From CAZEPT01 sp964514225 (lineage in GTDB: Bacteria > Patescibacteriota > Minisyncoccia > Phycocordibacterales > UBA9973): 13,272 nucleotides of DNA. The stretch covers positions 1 to 13,272 of the forward strand of contig CAZEPT010000018.1 in the NCBI GenBank assembly GCA_964514225.1. Direction: 5' to 3'. Shown in pieces: positions 5,134-12,457 of this stretch. Positions within the stretch are counted from its first letter, which is position 1. Each line of letters begins with the position of its first letter. The notes under the pieces are model-generated. The model was not told where the DNA came from. It saw only the letters and a program-made list of their open reading frames with translations, and did no database searches. The position numbers and the translations under genes are program-made.

Positions 5134-5142
5134 ATTGTACCA
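5134..5142 (-). promoter_or_regulatory. Extended -10 promoter for the tandem pilin-like genes
   Basis: TGGTACAAT on the - strand (TG-n-TACAAT), with no good -35 box. It would start transcription near 5127, about 55 nt before the ATG at 5073. Confidence 0.5.
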
Positions 5143-5203
5143 TATAAGCCTTACAATAAAGAAAGTTTCTTTTCCACACAAGGAAAATACTTTTTTCTAG
5201 GGA

Positions 5204-5956
5204 TTAAATTCCTAAGGTTTTAGACATAACACGAAGGATCCCGACAAATGATAGTGCTACAAAGAGAATAAGTACTCCCCAGACCAAAAAGGTCTTGTAC
5301 TGTCCTCTATTCTCATGTTCGGAATCGTTGATATATTTGATTGAGCCAAACATAAACCAAAGAAGGAGAAGCGCAATCATTATCGGAATGAGTGCAAACA
5401 CAAAACAGGTTGCAATGGACAGAAAGACACCTAAGCTTGTTTTTGATGTATTAAACTTACAAGAAAATGCAGTACTCGTCGTCCCCGTCTTGACCGGAGT
5501 TGGTGCAGTATACTGACTATTAAAGAGAACGGGTGTTTGTTCAATACTTGGAGTAACTTTGTTCTCTTGATTTTTGAAAGGTGACTGGTTATTTTGACCA
5601 TTAACACCACCGGCACCAATAAGAGAAAGTAAGTACTGCCATAAGTTTGATCCACCAGTAGCAGTCTGCCCCACGCCCGCAGGTTGCACTCCGCCATTAT
5701 TTTGAGAAACAGGCATAAGGCCGTTTCCTTGAGTCCCGGCACCTGTAACGCTATTTTGAGTACCTCCAGCACCTGTAGGGGTTGGGGTATTGTTATCCTC
5801 TTCCTGGCTTTGAGTATCAGAGAGTGTTCCCTCGCCTGGTTCAGCCGCAAGGGCTGGACCCTGGGGTTCTTGTCCAAACGGAGATTGAGCAAATACGCCA
5901 AGTGGTACAAATACGATAGTAAGAAAAACAAAACTAGTAATCAAGCTCTTTTTCAT
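5204..5956 (-). CDS. Exported pilin-like protein with a long low-complexity linker, 250 aa
   Basis: Signal peptide 1-24 (VFAQ-S). Residues 25-165 are low complexity, rich in Gly, Gln, Asn, Thr and Pro, with short repeats (GAGGTQNSVT, GAGTQGNG). The C-terminal module has helices at about 176-206 and 222-242 flanking the polar loop NDSEHENRGQYK, the same two-helix arrangement as its neighbours. C166 and C184 frame the start of the first helix. The linker would place the signal-peptide end far from the membrane module, as in a surface spacer or stalk. The start lies 6 nt after the upstream stop, so the two genes are probably coupled. Confidence 0.72.
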   Translation of the reverse strand: MKKSLITSFVFLTIVFVPLGVFAQSPFGQEPQGPALAAEPGEGTLSDTQSQEEDNNTPTPTGAGGTQNSVTGAGTQGNGLMPVSQNNGGVQPAGVGQTATGGSNLWQYLLSLIGAGGVNGQNNQSPFKNQENKVTPSIEQTPVLFNSQYTAPTPVKTGTTSTAFSCKFNTSKTSLGVFLSIATCFVFALIPIMIALLLLWFMFGSIKYINDSEHENRGQYKTFLVWGVLILFVALSFVGILRVMSKTLGI

Positions 5957-5962
5957 ACAAAT

Positions 5963-6481
5963 TTAAGAGAATTTATTTTTAGAAATAAGTGCTGTTCCAC
6001 CACTTTTAATATCTTCCAAAGTTCCTTTAATGGCTTGAGAAATAGTCCACGCACCCAATAAAAGTATTGCTCCAATAACTGTATAGAGCAGACGACTCCG
6101 TGCAGTTTCTAGTTTCTCTGGACTTCCTTGAGCAGTGATGAACATAAATCCACTCCAGATAAGGAAGAACGCTACGACAGGAACTCCGACATAGAGAATA
6201 ATATCAAAGAGCCTGAGTAAGAGCCCTTCAAGTGAAACCCCTTCACCAAGTGGATCATCGAGTTTTTCTGGATCTTCCCCTGGTGATGTGGGGCCATTTT
6301 TAGGTATCTCATTTGGTGATGTTGCGCCAGTTTTAGGGGTTTCATTAGGTGATGTTGCACCCCCCGTAAAATTTTTGGTCCCATAAAATCCTGTTGGTGG
6401 TGCTTTCTGAGCAAAAGCTGTACCCAAAAAACCAAAACTCAACACAATCGCTATAATAAAAATCAATGTATATTTTTTCAT
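5963..6481 (-). CDS. Exported pilin-like protein with three 11-residue repeats, 172 aa
   Basis: Signal peptide 1-25 (AFAQ-K). Residues 41-73 are three imperfect 11-residue repeats (GATSPNETPKT, GATSPNEIPKN, GPTSPGEDPEK). Membrane helices at about 92-117 and 131-150 are joined by the loop AQGSPEKLETARSR. The pattern WSGFxFI-xAxGSPEKLxxARxRL is very common in CPR proteins annotated as type IV secretion pilin/TrbC-like. The C-terminus is short and charged. It has no Shine-Dalgarno and lies 29 nt after the preceding gene. Confidence 0.78.
   Translation of the reverse strand: MKKYTLIFIIAIVLSFGFLGTAFAQKAPPTGFYGTKNFTGGATSPNETPKTGATSPNEIPKNGPTSPGEDPEKLDDPLGEGVSLEGLLLRLFDIILYVGVPVVAFFLIWSGFMFITAQGSPEKLETARSRLLYTVIGAILLLGAWTISQAIKGTLEDIKSGGTALISKNKFS
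6263..6361 (-). repeat. Three tandem 33-nt repeats inside the 5963-6481 gene
   Basis: The 33-nt period encodes the 11-residue units at residues 41-73. The two upstream units are nearly identical in protein and the third has drifted. Copy number may vary between strains. Confidence 0.75.
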
Positions 6482-6510
6482 ATGTATAAGTATATCTTAT
6501 TTTTAATTAA

Positions 6511-7548
6511 TTATTTATTAGGTTCTACACACTTCGGATCAATCTTCCCTTTTCCAAGAAAACTATAACAACTATCTTTACCGACAGTAAAATCAAGAAT
6601 TGTTTTGACGATAAACCAAGCAAACAAAATGAGAACGACACCTTTCACCATATTCCAAGTCATTTCTTTTGCCTTCTCTCGATATTCAGCACCGCTTTGC
6701 ATAAAGTTGAAACCAATCCACGCAGTCATGATAGCGACAATCGGAACGATAATAATGAGAATAAACTTCCAAAAATTTGTAAAGAGTTTAATGAGGTCAT
6801 TAAATGTACAATCCGGTCCGTCACAGATACTCTCCATCATGCCCTTATTATTACTTACGGTCGGAGCGGATTGAGATGTTCCCATTGGTAGAGAAAAATT
6901 AACCAGCCCGGTATTTTGACCAAGTGTCAGCTCTTGAGTGTCAGAATANNNNNNNNNNNNNNNNNNNNNNNNNNNNNNNNNNNNNNNNNNNNNNNNNNNN
7001 NNNNNNNNNNNNNNNNNNNNNNNNNNNNNNNNNNNNNNNNNNNNNNNNAGCCAGATATCAGAGATGAGCTTATCGGCAACACTCGGAACTTGTTTATGGA
7101 TCAAATTAAGAGCATCCATCTCTTCTTTAGTCAAAGAAAATGGCAGCGGAAGCATGGCACCGCCTGCTTTTGGATACACCGCTGATGGACTCCCCCCATT
7201 ATTTGGAAATACGGGAAGGTTGTAGACACGCTCATAATATTCAACTACCCATCCGACGTTATTTGGAACATTCCACTTGATAACATAATATGAATCTCCC
7301 GAGAGAGAATTGTACGTACTCGCAAACTTTTTATAGAGGTCAAAGAAAGTAGTGAAGTTTGCCTGATTACCGAAAGAAGCACTTCCGCTTTTAATAGCGC
7401 GCGCATGGTCATAAAGCGAGACGGGGCAATTGACTGAGGGCGGTTTTGCAATACCTACTTGTTGGGCGAAGAGGAAGCTTGGTAAGAATCCAAGAACTAA
7501 AAAAAGTATAGAAAGAATTGCACCGAACCTATAGATATTTTTTCTCAT
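6511..7548 (-). CDS. Exported pilin-like/T4SS-associated membrane protein, interrupted by an assembly gap
   Basis: Signal peptide 1-29 (FLFAQQ), then an extracytoplasmic domain rich in aromatic residues and Asn, with C41 near its start. A 100-N gap covers about residues 167-200. After the gap come a CDGPDC motif (242-247), helices at about 258-279 and 299-318, and a polar loop SGAEYREKAKEMTW between them, so the C-terminus is the two-helix module shared by the array. C327 and C340 lie in the C-terminal tail. The frame is open on both sides of the gap if it is exactly 100 nt, but 100 is a usual placeholder, so total length and continuity are not certain. The extracytoplasmic domain is not recognised. 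Confidence 0.68.
   Translation of the reverse strand: MRKNIYRFGAILSILFLVLGFLPSFLFAQQVGIAKPPSVNCPVSLYDHARAIKSGSASFGNQANFTTFFDLYKKFASTYNSLSGDSYYVIKWNVPNNVGWVVEYYERVYNLPVFPNNGGSPSAVYPKAGGAMLPLPFSLTKEEMDALNLIHKQVPSVADKLISDIWXXXXXXXXXXXXXXXXXXXXXXXXXXXXXXXXXXYSDTQELTLGQNTGLVNFSLPMGTSQSAPTVSNNKGMMESICDGPDCTFNDLIKLFTNFWKFILIIIVPIVAIMTAWIGFNFMQSGAEYREKAKEMTWNMVKGVVLILFAWFIVKTILDFTVGKDSCYSFLGKGKIDPKCVEPNK
6949..7048. other. Assembly gap (100 N)
   Basis: A run of exactly 100 undetermined bases, which suggests a scaffold placeholder rather than a measured distance. Repeats or low-complexity sequence in the gene may have caused it. Confidence 0.99.
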
Positions 7549-7572
7549 AAATATATTGTATCGTAGTGATCT

Positions 7573-8904
7573 TTAATTTAAAAGGTCATTAAGCCGTGCA
7601 TCAGCTTCTTCAATAGAGTCACGGACATCAAGACTATTTCTCAAAACTTGAGTAATCATATTTTCGAAGATAGCCTTAGTCTCTGAAAAGTTAGGATCAA
7701 ACCAGCCAGCAGCAATAATAGCTGAGTTAAAAACGATCGAGCCATACTGAGTAGGTGGTGGAGTGGTCAATAAGTCTTTTCGAGCTGGAGCAATCGGAAA
7801 CTTGGCGAGTACTCCATTTAAGAGCTTCTCGGAAAAATCTTTTTCTTTCATGAGGTTGAGTGTCTGGAATGCAGCAAACTGCTCTTTCGAAGCTTTGACA
7901 ATCGCAATACCGTAGAGCTTTCCATAGGTTCTCTTTGCTTTAACGCCTTCAGCTTGAGGGATCATAGCGATGTCAAAATTGAGGCTTGGATTAGTCTGTG
8001 CAATCTGCGGAATCTCACTTGCATATCCAATATACTGAGCAGCTTGTTCACTCGCAAAAGCGTCGAGGGCGTCAGGCATAGCCCTGTTCCATGAGTATGA
8101 TTTTTTAAGTGGATCTGAAAACTGCGTAAAAAATTGGATCACATATTCAGCGATAGGAACATTAGTTCCAGGTGTTGCCTGGAGAAGATTACTAAAGATG
8201 CCAGAGTTATTTGGATCAGTTGAAATAGTAACTATTGGATTACCCGCTTGAATTAAAAAGAGTGCAAGGAGGTCTTTTGCATGAGGGATATTATTAAATG
8301 TACCGAGTGACAATCCTGATTCTAGAATTGTCTCTGTTCCTGATTTTCTTGTGAGGACAGCAGAGAAATCAGTCACTTGTTGCCAGGTTGTCGGAGGATT
8401 AAGAAGTCCGGCATTGTTATAACTCACTCGATTAAAATAAAAAATAAGTGGATCAACGAGGAACGGAAAACCTAAAATCCCATCAGGCAGTAAAAATATT
8501 CGAGACTCATCAATGAAGACATCACGATACGCCCTATCAGAAACACTCGTGTATGGAATGTGGACGAATTTTCCTTCATGCTTAAGAAGCACTTCGTAGG
8601 GAGCAAGGACCAAATCCGGACCACGCTGTGAAGCGATCGCTTCACTGATTTCTCGATCGATAGACTCAGGCGACTTCTCGACATAGGTCAAATTCATTTG
8701 ATTGAGTTGAGAAAAATCAGTCACTGCATCAATAACGACTTCACGAGGAAGCGTACCCCAGAGTGTAATTGATTTATTAACGAGTTGCTGCTGTGTGGTT
8801 GGTTTCTTTTCTCCTATTTTAATTGCACCAGAAAAGAAGAGGATTCCAAGGAAAATAAATACTCCAAACGCTCCCAATAAAATAACTTGAAATTGTTTCT
8901 TCAT
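7573..8904 (-). CDS. Extracellular solute-binding protein, family 1, with membrane anchor, 443 aa
   Basis: An N-terminal membrane helix (about 7-26) is followed by a periplasmic-binding-protein fold. Family-1 hallmarks are visible: ITLWGTLPREV near 46, GPDLVLAPYEVLLKHEGKFVHI, and GFPFLVDPLIFYFNRVSYNN followed by AGLLNPPTTWQQVTDF. These proteins usually capture sugars or peptides for ABC importers. Here no cysteine is seen, so there is no lipobox and anchoring would be by the helix. No permease or ATPase gene is next to it. It starts 3 nt after the gyrA stop and leads into the pilin-like genes, so it may belong to the surface machine rather than to an importer. Length is normal for the family. 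The ligand is unknown. Confidence 0.85.
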   Translation of the reverse strand: MKKQFQVILLGAFGVFIFLGILFFSGAIKIGEKKPTTQQQLVNKSITLWGTLPREVVIDAVTDFSQLNQMNLTYVEKSPESIDREISEAIASQRGPDLVLAPYEVLLKHEGKFVHIPYTSVSDRAYRDVFIDESRIFLLPDGILGFPFLVDPLIFYFNRVSYNNAGLLNPPTTWQQVTDFSAVLTRKSGTETILESGLSLGTFNNIPHAKDLLALFLIQAGNPIVTISTDPNNSGIFSNLLQATPGTNVPIAEYVIQFFTQFSDPLKKSYSWNRAMPDALDAFASEQAAQYIGYASEIPQIAQTNPSLNFDIAMIPQAEGVKAKRTYGKLYGIAIVKASKEQFAAFQTLNLMKEKDFSEKLLNGVLAKFPIAPARKDLLTTPPPTQYGSIVFNSAIIAAGWFDPNFSETKAIFENMITQVLRNSLDVRDSIEEADARLNDLLN

Positions 8905-8907
8905 AGG

Positions 8908-11376
8908 TTATAGAAATGCAAGAGAGGCCAAGCCGTCTCCACTACGTAGCTTCATAATCGTCACACCTTGAGTCTGGCGGCCTAAGTTAGGTACTGAGTC
9001 GAGCGTTGTTCTTATAACCTGACTCTTTTTTGACATAGCAATAAGTTCTTCTTCAATAGTAATGACTTTCCCGGCGATCAAGTCCCCTGTCTTTGCAGTA
9101 ATCTTGGTCGTCTTAATACCAGAACCTCCTCTTTTTTGGAGCTTGTATTCAGCTATTTCAGTTTTCTTTCCAAGACCGTTTTCTGACATGGTTAAAAAGA
9201 AAGATGTTTTTTCGAGTTCTTTTTTAACTACACCAAAACCGATAACCTCATCTCCTTTTCCAAGTTTCATTGCACGAACCCCACCGGCAGTACGTCCCAT
9301 TTCTCGTATATCACTTTCTTTGAATCGGATCGCTTGACCCTTTTTAGTTGCGAGCATAACACTATCTCCTTTCTCAGTCAGAAGCGCACCTTGTAGTGAA
9401 TCCTTTGGATCAAGTTTGATGGCAATCAAACCACTACGACGCACATCTTTAAACTGGTCATATGACATTTTTTTAGCTGTTCCGTTCTGAGTCAAAAGCA
9501 TTAAGAATTGATCTTTCCCTTTCTTGTCTTTCTCCACTGGTAAGATAGACATAACTTTCTCATCTGTCTGGAGCTGAAGGAAGTTCATAATAGATTTCCC
9601 TTTTGTTGCCCGGCGTCCTTCTGGGATATCAAACATGCGAATCTGGTATGCCTTACCTAAATTGGTGAAAAACAAGAGATCACTGTGCGTATTCGTATTA
9701 ATAAGGAGCGTAACAAAGTCTTCCTCTTTAGTTTCAAGGTCGATGACACCGACTCCGCCTCTTTTTTGAGAACGATATTCTGATGGATCAGTACGCTTAA
9801 CATAACCACCTTGAGTGTAGACTAAGACTGATTCTTTTTCAGGAATGAGATCTTCCTCAGAGATAGTTTTGACTCCACCTCGAACAATTTTTGAACGACG
9901 ATCGTCATTATACTTTGCTTTAATTGCTGTAAGTTCATCAGAAATAATTCCACGAATGATCTTTTGAGAACCAAGAATCGCTTTGAATTCTTTGATCATC
10001 GCTTGTTTCTCTTTGAGTTCTTCTTCAACAGATTTTCTTTCGAGACCAGCGAGTTTTTGCAATCGCATTTCCAAAATAGCGGTTGCTTGAATGTCAGTAA
10101 ATTTGAATTCTTTAATGAGGTTTGTTTTTGCAATTGATGCATCTTTAGATGCACGAATGATCGCAATGACGCGATCGATATGATCGAGCGCTTTCTTTAA
10201 ACCAAGCAAGATATGCTCACGCTCTTCTGCCCGTCTGAGGTCATATTGTGTTCGTCTTCGTACCACGACTTCACGATGAGAAACAAATTCACTGAGAATC
10301 GTCTTAAGTGAAAGTGTCTGAGGAATACCATCGACAAGTGCAACTAAGTTGAAGTGGAAGGACTGTTCAAGTTGGGTGTGCTTATACAAATAGTTGAGAA
10401 CTTTTTGAGGATGAACGCCGTTTTTGAGATCAATCACGACGCGAATGTCGCGAGTTGATTCATCACGGAGACCTTTAATTCCTTCTAATTTTTTTTCTTG
10501 CACGAGTTCAGCGATTGCCACCACAAGGTTTTGCTTGTTGACGCGGTACGGGATAGAGGTAATAACAATTTGAGAGAGACCTGATTTAAGTTCAACAATT
10601 TCCGCTTCTCCGCGAGTGACTACTCCTCCACGTCCAGTCGCATAGGCATGCTTCATTTCAGGAGTGCTATAGATGATTCCGCCGGTTGGAAAGTCTGGTC
10701 CTTTGATATGAGTCAAAAGATCCTCAGTGGTAGCTTCAGGATTATCAATAAGATGATTTGTCGCATCGATCACTTCACCCAAGTGGTGTGGTGGAACGTT
10801 CGTCGCCATACCCACAGCAATACCGAGCGTTCCATTCAAAAGAAAGCTCGGAACAGCAGTCGGAAGTACAATAGGCTCTTTACGAGTCGAGTCATAGTTT
10901 GGGCGAAAATCTACCGTTTCTTTTTCAATATCACGGAGCATTTCAGCGGAGAGACGTGACATTCGTGCTTCGGTATAACGCATCGCTGCAGCATTATCTC
11001 CATCAATTGAACCAAAGTTACCTTGTCCAATAACAAGCGGGTATCTATATGAAAAATCTTGAGCCATTCCAACCATCGAATCATACACAGCGACATCACC
11101 ATGAGGGTGGTACTTCGCCAAGACGTCTCCCACTACTGCAGCAGACTTCTTAGGTTTTGATCCGGCAGTCAAATTCATCTCATGCATAGCATACAGAATA
11201 CGTCGATGGACAGGCTTGAGTCCATCACGAACATCAGGAAGTGCACGCTCAGTAATAACTGACATCGCATAGTTGATGTAAGACTCCTTCATCTCAGCGA
11301 TAATATCAATTGGAACGACTGACACTCGTTCGATTGGTTCTGGGATATTTTTTTGTTCTTCTTTTTTCTTTGGCAT
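8908..11376 (-). CDS. gyrA: DNA gyrase subunit A
   Basis: An 822-residue type IIA topoisomerase subunit that cuts and rejoins DNA with GyrB to introduce negative supercoils. The start of the breakage-reunion domain is plain: INYAMSVITERALPDVRDGLKPVHRRIL (34-61), KYHPHGD (88-94), IGQGNFGSIDGD (116-127), and catalytic Y134 in AAAMRYTEAR. The C-terminal beta-pinwheel carries two GyrA-box-like motifs, QKRGGVG (about 535) and QKRGGSG (about 747), which favour GyrA over ParC. The residue equivalent to E. coli Ser83 is V95 (HPHGDVAVYD), while the Asp87 equivalent D99 is kept. The start at 11376 lies 5 nt after the upstream stop with no Shine-Dalgarno. gyrB is not in the window. Confidence 0.95.
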   Translation of the reverse strand: MPKKKEEQKNIPEPIERVSVVPIDIIAEMKESYINYAMSVITERALPDVRDGLKPVHRRILYAMHEMNLTAGSKPKKSAAVVGDVLAKYHPHGDVAVYDSMVGMAQDFSYRYPLVIGQGNFGSIDGDNAAAMRYTEARMSRLSAEMLRDIEKETVDFRPNYDSTRKEPIVLPTAVPSFLLNGTLGIAVGMATNVPPHHLGEVIDATNHLIDNPEATTEDLLTHIKGPDFPTGGIIYSTPEMKHAYATGRGGVVTRGEAEIVELKSGLSQIVITSIPYRVNKQNLVVAIAELVQEKKLEGIKGLRDESTRDIRVVIDLKNGVHPQKVLNYLYKHTQLEQSFHFNLVALVDGIPQTLSLKTILSEFVSHREVVVRRRTQYDLRRAEEREHILLGLKKALDHIDRVIAIIRASKDASIAKTNLIKEFKFTDIQATAILEMRLQKLAGLERKSVEEELKEKQAMIKEFKAILGSQKIIRGIISDELTAIKAKYNDDRRSKIVRGGVKTISEEDLIPEKESVLVYTQGGYVKRTDPSEYRSQKRGGVGVIDLETKEEDFVTLLINTNTHSDLLFFTNLGKAYQIRMFDIPEGRRATKGKSIMNFLQLQTDEKVMSILPVEKDKKGKDQFLMLLTQNGTAKKMSYDQFKDVRRSGLIAIKLDPKDSLQGALLTEKGDSVMLATKKGQAIRFKESDIREMGRTAGGVRAMKLGKGDEVIGFGVVKKELEKTSFFLTMSENGLGKKTEIAEYKLQKRGGSGIKTTKITAKTGDLIAGKVITIEEELIAMSKKSQVIRTTLDSVPNLGRQTQGVTIMKLRSGDGLASLAFL

Positions 11377-11381
11377 ATTAT

Positions 11382-11666
11382 TTATTGTTCTTGTTGATTA
11401 GGGTCTTTCGCTTTGTCGTATACTTTCCAAATTCCTTCCGATATCACTTGTCCTTTTTCAATCTCTTTCTTCTGCACAACTGGGTCTATCTGCAATTGGC
11501 GTTTCAGAAGCGTCACCCATAAAATGACAATACAGAGGCTTCCAATAAAAGTACACAATCGTATCAATTGCATTCGGACTGGGTATGGCTTTGCACGGAC
11601 TGCATGCACGGTTGTCCGAGTATGGTGATGTATCGTATGAGTAATCTTATCTATGTGTTTCTTCAT
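11382..11666 (-). CDS. Single-helix membrane protein, hypothetical, 94 aa
   Basis: A basic, His-rich N-terminus (HTIHHHTRTTVHAV), one membrane helix at about 34-54, and a charged C-terminal segment with VVQKKEIEKGQVISEGIWKVYDKAK. Positive residues before the helix suggest the N-terminus is inside. The family is not recognised. This gene has the clearest Shine-Dalgarno of the array: AGGAG overlaps the last codons and stop of the upstream gene (CAGGAGTAAGGGTGT before the ATG), so its translation is probably coupled to that gene. It sits between the MBL-fold gene and gyrA. Confidence 0.75.
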   Translation of the reverse strand: MKKHIDKITHTIHHHTRTTVHAVRAKPYPVRMQLIRLCTFIGSLCIVILWVTLLKRQLQIDPVVQKKEIEKGQVISEGIWKVYDKAKDPNQQEQ

Positions 11667-11672
11667 ACACCC

Positions 11673-12296
11673 TTACTCCTGATTAATAAGAATGATTTCA
11701 GCCTGCTTACTGTAAATATCCTTTTTCTTGAGCGTAAGCTTATCGACAGTTTCTGGCGCAGTGTTCCCTGCTTCTTTCAAAAATACACTCAAAGTTTTTT
11801 CTGTGTAGTCGACAGGAATAATAATATTCGGCTCAAAAGACACAGCAAGTTTGTGGAGCTCTTGAGGTGAGAGCGTATCTTCGCGGAGTGATACGAACAG
11901 AATTTCTGTTGATCCAATCTGTCCTTTTTCAGATGCTTTAAGTGTTTCAGAGAGTGGACCTAAGACGCAAATACTGACTCCTTCCACTAAAAGAGAGTAT
12001 GTCGTATTAATATATTCTTTATTTTCAATAACAGTTTTTGTTCCAATTCCTTTGATAAGAATTTCTTTTGATTCGTAATCACCTGGGCCGTCTATCACAA
12101 GTGGAACTTGATCTCCGTAATTATTTTGATCGAGTCCTGCGTAATCAACATGGTGGTTTGAACACAGCACAATAGACGCACCGAAACGAGGTGTCTTTTC
12201 TTTGCGCTTTGAATCTTTTGATGGTGGGTTAATTGAGAGGACAGTATCACCTTGGCTGACTTTGAGGTAGTGGTTCCCGTAGTACGTAATAATCAT
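11673..12296 (-). CDS. Degenerate metallo-beta-lactamase-fold protein, 207 aa
   Basis: The sequence follows the small MBL-fold hydrolase pattern (UlaG-like, Lactamase_B_3 type): ITYYGNHYLKV at the N-terminus, INPPSK, the SxxHxD region at 46-52, IDGPGDYE (69-75), and PNIIIPVDY near the C-terminus. The metal site looks damaged. The usual SHxHxDH reads SNHHVDY, with N47 for the first His and Y52 for the last, and the usual P-[MV]-H-Y reads PVDY. Only H49 and D51 remain, so zinc hydrolase activity is unlikely and a binding or structural role is more plausible. I recall similar degenerate copies in CPR genomes, but have not checked. It is the first gene of the array and its promoter predicts a leaderless mRNA. 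Confidence 0.82.
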   Translation of the reverse strand: MIITYYGNHYLKVSQGDTVLSINPPSKDSKRKEKTPRFGASIVLCSNHHVDYAGLDQNNYGDQVPLVIDGPGDYESKEILIKGIGTKTVIENKEYINTTYSLLVEGVSICVLGPLSETLKASEKGQIGSTEILFVSLREDTLSPQELHKLAVSFEPNIIIPVDYTEKTLSVFLKEAGNTAPETVDKLTLKKKDIYSKQAEIILINQE

Positions 12297-12302
12297 ACAA
12301 AC

Positions 12303-12331
12303 AGTATACCTCTACCCCTTTCTTTTTACAA
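12303..12331 (-). promoter_or_regulatory. Promoter of the MBL-gyrA array, predicted leaderless
   Basis: On the - strand TTGTAA (12331-12326), a 17-nt spacer and TATACT (12308-12303). Six bases (GTTTGT) separate the -10 box from the ATG at 12296, so the predicted +1 is the A of the start codon. Confidence 0.75.
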
Positions 12332-12383
12332 TCTATTGATGAGAATAGCTGACCTGAAGTGTTTACTCTCTAAACGATAAAAC

Positions 12384-12412
12384 TTGCGTAAAGTAAATTT
12401 ATGTGATATAGT
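12384..12412 (+). promoter_or_regulatory. Sigma-70-type promoter of the sorting-domain gene
   Basis: TTGCGT (12384-12389), a 17-nt spacer and TATAGT (12407-12412). Transcription would start near 12419, about 39 nt before the ATG. The -10 context GTGATATA is the same as in the promoter at 2191-2219. Confidence 0.7.
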
Positions 12413-12457
12413 TTGTTCAAATCAAATTATTTTCAAACTCAATAAAAACAAACAAAA

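Noticed and set aside
5431..5931. 166-aa - strand frame overlapping the 5204-5956 gene
   Set aside because: An alternate frame of the low-complexity linker; the 5204-5956 frame has the signal peptide and membrane module.
10648..10959. 103-aa + strand frame
   Set aside because: Antisense to the conserved GyrA catalytic domain.
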